In this document: positions 1 to 11,700 of the stretch, piece by piece
How the letters are laid out: each line of letters starts with the position of its first letter
Numbering within the stretch: the first letter of the stretch is position 1
Origin: Argopecten irradians
Lineage: Eukaryota > Mollusca > Bivalvia > Pectinida > Pectinidae
Direction of reading: 5' to 3'
NCBI RefSeq assembly: GCF_041381155.1
Contig: NC_091139.1
Location: 5,518,383 to 5,582,382 of the forward strand
DNA length: 64,000 bases
Made by a program: the position numbers and the translations under genes
Notes under the pieces: generated by a model
The model's database searches: none
What the model saw: the letters and a program-made list of their open reading frames with translations, nothing else
Told to the model about the DNA's origin: nothing

Positions 1-562
1 CGTGTTAGTTAAACACATGTTTTACAGTGTTGTCCTTCTGTGCGTTCCATTTGCAGATTCCTACCAGTTGTATCGATACAAATCTGTATCTCAAATGGAA
101 CGCGCCGTACCAGCATAACTGTACCGGTACAAGTGGTTCGTTTTCAGAAGGGTACCACTTGGATTCGAGATGGCGGACCCAAGATTTTTCATTTGTGATT
201 GGATTGTTTTCTTTGTTGAAAACAAGACAAAGCGTATTTATATCCGATAAAATTACAGGGATTTTTTATTTCTATGTATGCCGAAACTATTTAGGTATTA
301 TTTTTTATGTACGTTTTATTTTTAACATAAAAAATACTTGGCTTTTATGTTTGAAGCGTATCTTTCATATGGGTGCCGCCATCATGGAAAAATCCAAACA
401 AGTTCTATTTGGTGGTGCCGTATCACTTAAGTACAACTGGTGAGAATCCACAAATGGAAAGCACGGATAGACTACTACATTAAAATTTATGCCTTGATTA
501 CAGGTATCAACCCTCGCAAGGTCTTTAACTACTAAACATTAAAGTTTATGTCTTTGTTACAG
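1..562 (+). other. Intron of gene 1, with a duplicated 3' splice site at its end
   Basis: No coding sequence is supported here. At 471-519 and 528-578 the same stretch occurs twice: the intron end with its pyrimidine tract and the first 17 exon bases. Both copies contain TTACAGGTATCAACCCTCGC. The second copy leads into the open exon at 563. The first, if used from base 504, meets an in-frame TAA at 533-535. Confidence 0.6.
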
Positions 563-3500
563 GTATCAACCCTCGCAACAGTGCCAAGAAGGAGACGGGC
601 AGTCCCTGGAACACTGGCATGAATAAAAACACAGGTGGTGGTACAAACATGGGCAGGAACCCTCTCCCACCGCTGGGTAGGCTTCATTTTATATGTATTA
701 ACATGTATGGTAAACAAACTTTCACTCGTGCAGATTTACTTTCGTGAATTTTGAAATCCAAGAAAATTCGCGAAAGTTTTATTCCGCGAATTAATATCTA
801 CATTATTTATATTAATAGGAATGATCATGATCATTCAACTATTAAATCTGCAAATAGTAATCTTTGCGGACTTGTTTTGAAATAGATATCGTGCGAAATT
901 TATTAGCCGCTTAAGAAAGTTGGTTTACAATGTATATGGGTATCAGAACCAAGAAGTTGTAGCTCCTTAACTTCTAGTCCCGGTTAATATTGTGAACATT
1001 GTTACATTGACTGTATATACTGTAATATAGAAATGTTCATGGACAATTTCTTTAATTTATGGTTTGGAGCATTCAAAAGTATTGGGAGTAATTTTGGTGG
1101 TAGACTTCAGTCGTTATAATTAATTTTTCTTTGTTTCTGGCTTTCTGATTGGCGGAAATCTGACGTTAACCTGACATCACAATAGAAACATTAACGTTGC
1201 GTATTGATTTGGCAAAAATAATGCCTTGGAAAATCAATTGAATTGTACATGTAAAAGTATTTCATTTTATATTGTAGCATGGAAAATTAATTATAAGCAT
1301 TGAAGTCACGCAGATTCACACAGTTTGCAAACAAAATTTCTTTCATACCCCGATGAAATTAAAAGATAGTGACTTCAATGCTTTAATGAGACAGAGAAAG
1401 GGATTCCAATAATGTATAAACCAAATATTTGTAATTCAACGCAATCACAAGAACCATGAAAGTCTTGAATTGAAACCTATTTTATTGTTTAATAACAAAA
1501 GGATTGGACACAAGTTATATCAACTTATTCAGTCCTTTTCTTAATGTTATAAATAATATAGAATACAAACATCACTTGATGACAAAATACAAATACGACA
1601 AAAAATAAAATGTATCAAAAAAAATCTATCATGAAAGTTAATTATAATGCTGTGTGTATACTTCCTTGAGTTGTTTTAAAAATTAATGCTGCAATGATAC
1701 GCTTCCCCCACGATACGATACGTATCATAATACTTGTCACACGATACGATAAGTATCACAATATTTACTAAATAATTAATCTGACAGGCAAAAAGTAATT
1801 TTTCATTTTTTTTTGCTCTTTCACTATCGATTTTGCCCCTTCTTTTTCAATAATACGGAATCCAAAATGCTTCCATATGTGTGATTTTAAATATTCAGGA
1901 GGTTCTTTTAGTTCTATAGTGTCTCCTGGTATTTAAAGCGCGGCCATGTTTGTAGGAAGATACTCATAACCGCTGAAAAATTCCAGATTCACCTGATCTG
2001 GAAATTGGTGGGAGGTACCGTGATATAAGAATAAAAATACCGCAAACTGAACCGTGTAGTTTATACCGTGATATATCGTCCCACGGTTTATCGTTGCAGC
2101 ACTATTAAAAATTCAGAAAGTTTGATAAACTGAATGTCTTTGTTTAGTTAGCTTTGTGTGTGATTCCAGGTGCTCCAAGCTACAATACGAGGACAAATCA
2201 AGATTATTCCTCACGGAATCAAGATAACTCATATGTACCATCATTTTTATCACAACCTAAAAGCAATGGTAAGGATACACCGGCAATATTTCTTAACGTG
2301 AAAAAATATTGGCTGTGCAGTTGTTCGTTAGCAGGATAAAAGCACAGACATGAATCTGTAACAGCTGATGCTTTCACAATCATTATATGATGTGAATTAT
2401 TTTCACATTGCGAGAATTATTTTCACATTGCGAGAACATTTTTTTTTTTTTTTGCCTGAACAGATTATTTTTCCTCTGAGGAAAAACTGTAACAAATTAA
2501 ATGCAATAAATATGACAACCAACTTTCACAATGTTGGGAAAGTAACGATTGATTGATTTTATCTTGGTGTAATAATTATACCTTTTTGAACAAGTAATTG
2601 AACTTCAGAAGTCTTGACTTTTCAAAAAGTGACTGTGAATAATAATATTTAACAACTGCAATTATGAAACTGATTATGGTCAGCTGTATCTTGTTGTATT
2701 CCTCTCTTTTATGATTTGTGTATTAATTTTTCCTTCTTTCATCACATAGCTTACCCTGCGATGAACTGGAAGAGAGCACAGCCAGCAGGCCCCATGTCAC
2801 TGAATAAGAACTCTGCAGGCTTTCGGCAACCAGTGGGGGCAACCAACACGCGGACAGATTGGGCTGCCAAGTAAGTATCAAATCCATACAGAATGTCAGG
2901 TAGAGAACTTAGGCCAAAAAAAAAAAAAAAGTCTGTTTAGGGTTACCCGACCGACCCTAATTTTTTACCCCCGACCCTTATTTTTTTTCGCCACTTCTCT
3001 ATGAAAAAAAAATTTAAAAGTCGGGTTCAATCTCAGACTCTGGTTCCGGCATTCTTTTTAGAAAAAAAAAATTATAAAAAAAATCCTCCCGACCGACTCT
3101 ATTTTTTTTTGCCAACGTAACCCTAAACAGATATATTTTTTTATGGCGTTACATATGCATTTCTTGTTGTTTAAAACCTTTTTAATAGTTTAATCGCGAT
3201 AACATTTTGCTAAAATTGAGACAGAATATTGACCACAAGTATTACACAACAACCTTAACAATTGAACACAAGTATTTTGATACCATCACAATTTCTTCCA
3301 TACTTCACGAGGATATCTCGTGGTTGCTAGGGAAGAGATAACTCTATTGATATCTAACACAGGGTGACAGGGGGATGTGAGACTGGAAAAAACCTGAAAA
3401 GCAACTGAAATTTCTTTGTTTTTGTACTAGATATGTGAGAAAAATAATGAAATATGAGTCCGTCATGTGACTGTGACAGGGACATCTCAACCTTCGTGTA

Positions 3501-3977
3501 ATATTTTCATGTCCCCCATGGACAAGAGTGTTGGTGTATTTCTGTTTACTTGATATAACCATGTAAGATTCCATCAGTATCTCTTTCCACCTTCTTTGTC
3601 ACCTAAACTACACCATGCAGCTTCTACATCCATTTCCAATTATTACTCTGACAGTAAATCTTCATAATTCTCATATATCAAATGTATATTCCATCTTTGC
3701 ATATTACAGAGTTAGCTCCCTTGCGGGTAGGTATCGATTGTTACATCATTATTTTGTGAGCGCAATTCACATTGTTTCCTCCGAAACGAATGATGTTATG
3801 CTCCCAAACACATGACGTCACAATAAATACCTACCCTCAAGTGCAGATAACCCTGTAATATGCAAGTTAGGATTAGCTGATGTTAGACTCTCGAGTATGA
3901 AGTTTAAACTCTATCTAATAAGTTTATAGGTTGTCCATGATACATAACTATTTTTCCTTTTCAGGTATTTAAAGTGA
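563..3977 (+). CDS. C-terminal part of an unrecognised protein, last four coding exons
   Basis: Four exons join in phase: 563-676, 2170-2268, 2750-2870 and 3965-3977, with AG acceptors and GT donors at every border. The first three junctions fall in phase 1, 1 and 2. The product reads on from upstream as INPRNSAKKETG..., then APSYNTRTNQDYSS..., then AYPAMNWKRAQPAG..., and ends DWAAKYLK. The tail is rich in Asn, Ser, Gly and Lys, with no predicted membrane segment or known motif, and looks disordered. All earlier exons lie outside the window. I do not recognise the family. The clean phases and the stop nine codon-bases after the last acceptor make the gene model likely. Next to it lies the convergent RAB10 gene. 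Confidence 0.72.
1687..2101. mobile_element. MITE with hAT-like ends in gene 1 intron
   Basis: The ends TGCTGCAATGATACGC and, inverted, TGCTGCAACGATAAACC form imperfect terminal inverted repeats around about 415 bp of non-coding DNA rich in ACGATACG-type repeats. TGCTGCAACGAT ends are common in hAT-derived MITEs. I could not define an 8-bp target duplication, so the superfamily call is tentative. Confidence 0.5.
2913..3147. mobile_element. MITE with GTCTGTTTAGGGTTAC inverted repeats
   Basis: GCC + A-run + GTCTGTTTAGGGTTAC at the left is matched at the right by GTAACCCTAAACAGA + T-rich + GGC. The interior is two more inverted boxes (CCGACCGACCCTA and CCCGACCGACTCTA) and A/T runs. No coding capacity. 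It lies in the last intron of gene 1. Confidence 0.65.
3698..3864. mobile_element. Palindromic MITE, copy 1
   Basis: TGCATATTACAGAGTTA at the left is answered by the inverted CCCTGTAATATGCA at the right, followed inward by paired GGTAGGTAT/ATACCTACC boxes. About 167 bp and non-coding. Related to 6503-6657; one arm also occurs near 41,770 and 57,690. Confidence 0.65.
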
Positions 3978-6502
3978 TGGAATTTAGTATCATTCAATGA
4001 CAACTAAGTGCCAAGTTTGGACTATGTAGTGCAGAAATTGTGTCAGAGGGACTTTGTACAGACATATATTGTCGGCCAGTGCTAGTGATTCGTCATCTTC
4101 AGTGGATATTTGTGACACGAGTGCAGAGTAATTTCCTTCTACTATGGATGTAACATTTAATTATAGCATTTGGCTAAAACAATGAATGGAGGGGAAAACA
4201 AAGCATTTCCTTCTGAATCAGAAGTATGTACTCATTTTGTAATGGAAGTAAAAAAATACACATAATTTCAAGGTTGAAATTTATCATAATGACGTGTTCA
4301 TTTTATAGACGACATAGGATGAGGAATGATCAGTGTCTTTGATGATGTTATATGGTTAAGATGTTAAAGGAACATCTGTTGTTGTTTTGTTAATGTCGAA
4401 TATGTTATAATTGAAATGTTCAATGAGTCTCCATCACTGTTTACGGGAGATTGAAAGGAACAAGTAAAGGGGAAAAAATGAAGGATGTGATTTTAAAGTC
4501 TCACAGTTCTGACCACGGAGATGGTACAATGTTAATTTATTCAGAAGGTATTTGTTAAAGTCTATTTATGAAATAATGCTCTGTTATTTTGATGCGAGTT
4601 TCTATTTGTCTGTCGATGATTTAACCATCTTATGATGCATTTAACACACACTTTAGGTAAAGAAGAAAATTTAACTTATACAAGCACAGACCCCTTTCTC
4701 TTGGTTTAAGTACTTTATACCTATAGCTCGGCTATAGTTGACAATTACACCATTAGATGTTAAAACGAGGCCCATTTTGGATGCTATTCCTCGGTTATAA
4801 TCTAGGTTTTAGTTAAACTCAGGTGTGTTTAACATACAAAGTTGATCTAGTTTAAATTTAATGAATTTATAAAGGTCCTCTAAATTAGACTGATTGGGAC
4901 GTTAATTAGATTTGTAATTATGTCAACAATTTTTTCCCATAATGTATATGGGAAATATGGAAATCATTGTGATGGAAAATTCAGTAATTCTGTTCAATTT
5001 CACCCATTTTGATATATTTCTGAAAGGCGTTATGTACAAATAGATATCAGTATATATAATGTACACGTACTAACCTTTAGTCGGTGCTAGATCAAGTTCA
5101 GGTTATGTAACACAAACTCCGTTAAACAGCTGAATATTTTTTAATCATGGTCATGAATTGTCGTCATCATTGCACATTCTATTTCTTCACCGATAATTTC
5201 ATTCAAGTTGTTGTACTGTTCCCAGATGATCTTGATTAGATCACAACTATTTTTGTCTGTGATAATGTTTCGTTCACCCTGTAAATAATCAATTGTATAT
5301 ATATTGAAACAACTCTGTGATATAAATGGAACATGACGACTTTCATCCCGATTATCGATGTTGATAAAAGTTTTGAAAATTTTAGGGGGAAATCTATTCC
5401 GTTAATGAGTTCATTATTTCTGAACCGAATTGCCATACATCCCGACATTTATTTGAAAAAGAAAATTTTTTTACCGGTAGTTAGATTCTATTAAAATTTA
5501 GATGCTTTAAATGAAGTAGTTAAAACTTGACCATAGAATCTGGAGCTCATGACTGCCATTCCTTCAAAACCTTGATCTTGATGTGAATGTTGATAAAACC
5601 AAGGCTTGTATCGTATATTGTACATATGGTATTTTTTTAATGATTTTACAGTCTAAGGTAACTGTGTACATTTTATATCCATTCTTATACAAAGTGTCTC
5701 CTTTCAAAAATGTTTCTCTAGAATGTTTCCCTCGGTTTTTATCCATTTCCTTCAATATGATGTTATGCTTTTTCGCAAAATTGAATCACTGTTCTTGCAA
5801 TGTAAGACTCCCAAAACCTTAACGGTATCTCTAAAAATAAAAACACCTTATCACAATACGCTAACATGTATCTGTTCAAATATGCTGAAAAAAAGTTCTT
5901 ACTATTAGTATTCTCATTAAGAAATTGTGCATGTCTTAGTTTTTTTTTGCGCAATTTTGATATTACCGATAATTACTTGTGTATCTGATTGTTGTTTCTT
6001 CTAAACACACGATTTCTTCATATCTATATTTTTTTCATCAATTTTTATGTGAACAGGAACTTCACAGTACCCATTTTATTTAAGACCTAGTCCTTCAATT
6101 TGAAATTGTTCCAAAGCAAATTAAAACTAGAGTGCTGTAACCAAAAATGCATTTTGGTCCAGTCTTTCGATCCAACCAGTTGACAGCTGAGAGACTGGAT
6201 TGATATATGCTCTATACTTGTGTACCGGGGAAAGTGTTTTTCCAAACAGTAGCATATTGCTTTTTAATGTAGTCATTTATTTCCTAATTTTAAGACTTTA
6301 TCAATTTAAATTGTCCGTTCCACCTGTGTACAATTGTCAACTTTATGTGGAATGTGGAGTCATATTTTGTGGTGTTTTAGAAGTGTTGTCAATATTGGAA
6401 CGGACAACTGAATGAGTGAGTGTGTACCGTATTTAGTAGATATATGTTGGGAGGGAGGGGGGTATTTTTATGATAATGATCATATAGTATAATGGGTATT
6501 TA

Positions 6503-6657
6503 TGCAAATTGCAGAGTTACCTTCTTTGGGGTAGATATGTTGTATTATTGTTAGTGAAACTTGCATAGTTTTCACTAAGATTTATGATGTTACATCACAA
6601 ACGCATGACATTGCAATCAATATCTACCTGCAAGGGCAGATAACTCTGTAATATGCA
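6503..6657. mobile_element. Palindromic MITE, copy 2
   Basis: Same plan as 3698-3864: TGCAAATTGCAGAGTTACCT at the left and an inverted AGATAACTCTGTAATATGCA at the right, with paired GTAGATAT/ATATCTAC boxes just inside. About 155 bp, non-coding. Confidence 0.65.
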
Positions 6658-7710
6658 AATACAGAATGATACAGTTGGGGAAGCAGTTGAAATTGTTGTG
6701 ATTTTTCCTTTTCATAAACAACATCCTGTATGTGACAGAGTGTAAATCTTAAATACATACGCAATTTAGGACTGACAATTTGTAGGTAACATCTTGCCAT
6801 CTTTTCTATATGTAAAGAAACGAAACAAGATAATTTTAATACAGACAATGGAGCTTTAAGATATCTAGAAATATCTAATATTTCATTTAAATCACAAATG
6901 AAATCGTAATGGGGCAAGTTATATGAGAATTGCATTTGTATGTGGGTATATATGTAGATGCTAGTAAGTAGCATGTTGATAGATGTTCAAATATGTTAAA
7001 TTTTTTTTGTTATATACCAGGTGAACTGCATAAAAAGTAGATAGTCTGTGCACTTTTTAAGCTTATTACAATTGTTTTAATCGGTAAGTCCTGCATCAAA
7101 AGACATTTCAGAAACTACTAGTTGAAGTTTCATTTTAGCTCTATAAAGGGTAAAATTTACTGTCGATTGTTGAATGGTTTGTTCAGAAGCTAATTAAGGT
7201 ACCAAGTGAAATACAGTATTTAATTTTAAGTCTTTGATTTATTTTTATTTGAAAATACTGATTCAAAGAGATGTTGATTTAGGTAAAAGATGTGAAGTAG
7301 AAATTGTTTAAAGTATACCATTCAGTTTGTTGAAAATAAAATTGAATTTTGGTTATAACTAAAGTAAACTAATACTTCAATACCAGCAGGTATTTTGACT
7401 GCCATTTGTAGAAAACAGCTGAGCATTTGCAAATTTACATATTCCGTCCAAAAAATTATTCATGTGTATATTAAAAAACTTTTTCATTGTGCTGGATTTT
7501 ATATGTATTTCTATACCAATGGTAGAATATAAATGGCACTCCACTCCCAACATGGAGGTTGTCGGCGTACTTGCAATATATTATGGAAGACGTTAACGTG
7601 AAACCTTGTCATTTGTCCCATATTATCTACAAGAAATATCCCGTCTGTTACATGATGCATATCACTCTTTATGACCTCCCACGGACATGAGACTTTTTAA
7701 GTCCTACTCA

Positions 7711-7722
7711 AATAAAATAAAC
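7711..7722 (+). promoter_or_regulatory. Candidate polyadenylation signal of gene 1
   Basis: Two overlapping signals, AATAAAATAAAC, are followed within 20-30 bases by a GT/T-rich stretch (TTCTTGTGTTTGTCTTTC), the usual downstream element. A repeat-derived SINE starts right after, as expected beyond a transcript end. Confidence 0.4.
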
Positions 7723-7756
7723 AGCTAAGATTCTTGTGTTTGTCTTTCTTTATCTT

Positions 7757-7938
7757 TTGGTTTGTTTAGTTTTACGTCCTTTTCACAGACAGGCTCATGT
7801 AAAGACGTGTCAGATTTGATGGTGGAGGAAAATCACCGATCAAATGTCAGTACATGGCAACAAACTGCCCAACAAGGGATTCGAACTTGCAACATAGAGG
7901 TTGATCTCTGCACATCTCAGCCACTTGGCCTCCTATAG
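7757..7938 (-). mobile_element. tRNA-derived SINE (Meta-SINE-like), degraded
   Basis: Read on the - strand it starts with a tRNA-like head (GGCCAAGTGGCTGAGATG, then a B box CAAGTTCGAATCCC), goes through a GGTGATTTTCCTCCACCATC core and ends GACGTAAAACTAAACAAACC. Same family as 26247-26467 but with the middle shortened. Confidence 0.7.
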
Positions 7939-8182
7939 GAGTTTATATATATATAAAGAACAGGCGCCAGCCCTTTTACTAAGTTTCTTAGTTACCATTA
8001 ACTCATAACCTTAACTTTAGTTAAGATATATACAAAAATAAGTAATACAGGTCCCTAAAAAGGAATTAAAGAATCAACTTGACAGTGTCTCATCACTTCA
8101 ATCTTCGAGTTGACAGATGACCATAGATTTAGTGTAGTGAGTGTACATATAGTACATTTAATTGTCTTCCTTCATTACTTAG

Positions 8183-8252
8183 ACCCTCCTCGATACTCGA
8201 AGGGTTACTATCACTGTACCCTCCTCGATACTCGAAGGGTTACTATCACTGT
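8183..8252. repeat. 35-bp direct repeat, two copies
   Basis: Two adjacent identical copies of a 35-bp unit beginning ACCCTCCTCGATACTCGAAG. The unit resembles the end repeat of the MITE at 23061-23377 (CCTCGATACTCCAGGG), so it may be a remnant of the same element group. The rest of 7736-8708 holds only the SINE above and unassigned AT-rich DNA. Confidence 0.7.
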
Positions 8253-8708
8253 TGTTATATCTCATTAGTAAAACTAGAAGCAACAGAACAAAACAGGTAA
8301 TAATCTTTTTATCAAGATGTTCTGAATGGTACTTGGACTTGATTAAATATGAATTTGCTCTGTTGATGATACATAGTACATATTGAGTAAATGTGAAAGA
8401 ATTCGGCTGCAACAAGACTACCGAGGGAATTAAGTCACTTGATGTATATGTTATGAGGTTGTATTTAGAGGGGACAAATTTTTTTGTTATTTTGTTGGAG
8501 GTGAAAGGTCACAGTTTGAAAAGTTTTGGTGCTTTCTAATAATAGTAGAAATAAGAGCACTAGCAAGCTTTTTACAAAATACAAATGTATAGGTCACAGC
8601 GACCTGATTTTGTTTCGCACCAGATTGTCTTGCCTATTAGATGGATCCATGTGCCATGCATAAAGTCCAAATGCTTTATGGAACAAAAAAATAGACACAA
8701 GTCAGTAT

Positions 8709-11700
8709 TGTAAGAATTAGAATTCCTTTATTCCTCTTAGTTATGACTCGGTGTATACATACTGAACTGATGCGTGAATGCATGATATAGGCTGATACAT
8801 GTTGTACACTTAAATAATAATGATTCGTAATCTAAACTGATTAGAAGCTACATCATGTAAAGTTAGCGTGGACAGATCCATTATGATCTAGACGCCTTGT
8901 ACACACATCCGACGAGCAACACAATATCGGGCCATGCAGTGCCTCTTATAGGGTCCACACACACATAGCCACATCAATGCACACTGGATATATACATAAT
9001 GATAATAACGGTTATATTTAAAAATATTGGTCTATTCAGTCTGGAAAACACAGTATGTTGACCACAGAACAAAGTTTGTTGGTGATTATCATTAACTTAT
9101 ATATAAACAAGCAATCAATAAAAACTATAAATGTAGTTCGTATAATGCACAATATGTGAAATATGATGATAAAGGTCTAAACATATGTAATTTGGAATAT
9201 TGCCCCATATTTTTTTTCTTTTGTCGAATTAAATATAAAAACAATAACAATACTCTTCTTTGTTGTTTTAGGGATAAGAACAATAACAAAAGCCATTTAA
9301 TTTTATATCTACTACAGGAACCAACACGATCTATTCAGTGTTATATCAGAAGGCTAAAGCAAATGTACAAGTATAGGGCCTGCTGATCATATACAACAGG
9401 TCATGACAAACCAACCTCTTGATTTTTAGGCTACTCCCCGACAGTGAAAATACAATTTATGAGTAAGCCTATGCCTGGTCACGCATCAGCTTCTCTCCAT
9501 TGTGGGAGTTTTAGATAACTGGTTAATAATATAATACTCTATTCGCCGTAATTAGCACCCCTCACCTTATACATCCCCCTCCCCTCTTCTGGAAAGTTAG
9601 GTAAACATCCTTTAAGTTATATAAATGCCCCCATCTCATGAATTTAAAGATGTTTTATAACCGTGTGATGCTTTACATTGGTATTGTTTCCCATATTACA
9701 TGAACTTGGGAGTCTTTCGTATGTGAACCACGTACGGCGTAATAATGTGTCTCAAAGTACAAAGTTTACATATGCATGTTTACTGTGACAGATTAATGTC
9801 CCATGACTACCGAAATATTATATGGTCGACTATCATTATACGGTCGACTTTTTTTATAAATTTTTTGTCCACAACGTACTTACATTTCGGTTCCCTAATA
9901 AGCACCATGGGCACTAATTAAGGCGAATACAGTATTATTGTTTAATATTGTTCATAAAAATACTATATTTATTGGGACTTTCATCAGTGTATTTCCTTCC
10001 TACATGAGGTGGTAGCTATATATAAATCAGCGCTGTGGTTTTCTTCTTTCATAGACTTACAAGGGGTGGATAATTTATACCAACAAAATAGTGAATACAT
10101 GTACCTGTATATAAATAACAAATGAAAACAAAAAGTTTTTGTACAAAGTCTTCTGTTGCATTCTAAATTCTATAAGAGGAACCTTACCTTTATCATTTAA
10201 GCACAAACAAAACACCATATCCCCGGACAGCATCCACCAAACCAGCTTTGTTGAAAAAATGGGACATTAATATAATGAAGGGGAACTTTTAAAAGCGTCA
10301 ACACTCGCACCTCCACACACACACACCTCCACACACACACTAGTCTCCCTGGTATACCTATATGCAGTAATACTAAGGGGGTACACAGCCAGCATACAAT
10401 ACATTCAGTCACCATGAATAACGCACACTGGCCGACATTGTGATTCTAAATTAAAAGCACGAGTAAATCAATGGCCAGTGCTTTCAAGTCGTACATGATT
10501 GAAACAAGATACTGTATAATTAACCTATCCATCTAATTGTAAAGTCAAACTTCATTAAAGAGTTAATCGTTCACATCAGATTCTATACATATCTACAAAG
10601 CTTTATAGGTTTTGTATGAGGACAATCAACTTGTTGGAAACCAACCATGTACAATGTACAATCAACTTTGACTATAACAATCAGGTTTATATCATTGCAT
10701 GGATACAATTTTTAATTTCAACACTGATCGGTATCAATCCATTTGCAATCTACTGTGTTTGAAAATTTGCTTCATTCATAAAGAGAGTAAATAAAGCTAA
10801 TGGAGTTTGCCAGATAAAAAAACCAATATGTACTCAATAAAATAATTTATTTCTTTAAAGTTGTTTCCCTAAACTTCGGTTTATTATTGTATATAAACAG
10901 CTTTTTGAGTATGATGCACATGTACAAATATATTTGAGTTGATACATAGTAGGCTAATATTGATAAGAACTTATATATAGACGGATCTTCAGACTTAAAA
11001 ATAAATTAAATACAGGAAATGTATCTACATTATATCCAGGATTATCTACCAAAATCTTTGGGAAAATGTAAAAAACTTATCATAGCACTAAACAGCACTA
11101 GAAAACTGAAATAAAACTCTAAATATTATTTCTCTGCCATTGTATGTGTACATTCTGTTATGCAATTTTGAGAGAATTTCAATCAACAGACTTCATTAAG
11201 GAATATATACCGGGTAATCGAGCCCCCAAAATATACATATTGAACCACATTTAGTAAAGGGAATTATCATGAATGGAATTGCCAATTAAAGAAATTAATG
11301 TCTTGATATTCGATTTGAAATGATATGATTGAATTATATAAGAAATTGGATTCGTAACTGAAATGGTAAATCACACTGTCAATTTACCCAAAGAAATTGC
11401 ACTCGGATACATGTACCATCTACATATTCAAAAGTAGAGAATCATTATAAATATATATAGTAGCTGGTATACATTACAAAATTTTGCTGTTTAAATTCAT
11501 CCTCTTGGACCACTCAGGACGTACCGTGCCATTGATTACACTGATTACTACTGCATGCGATTAGTTCTACAGTCAAATTAACTAACATTGTGTACAATTA
11601 AAAGTGAGATATACAATACAGGTTAAAAACAATAATATAACAGATTGAACTACTTCTTTCATCTTGTTATGTATGTGACTAACATTGCTCCCTTCTTAAT

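Larger units (their letters stand above)
3978..7735 (+). other. Probable long 3' UTR of gene 1
   Basis: AT-rich, no exon-like open frame and no splice-bounded coding stretch follow the stop at 3975-3977. Several AATAAA hexamers occur; the clearest is the cluster at 7711-7722. The true 3' end could be nearer the stop, since I have no transcript evidence. Confidence 0.4.

Noticed and set aside
27-443. 138-codon + strand frame at the left edge
   Set aside because: It lies in the intron of gene 1, lacks splice links in the needed phase and has no recognisable composition or motif.
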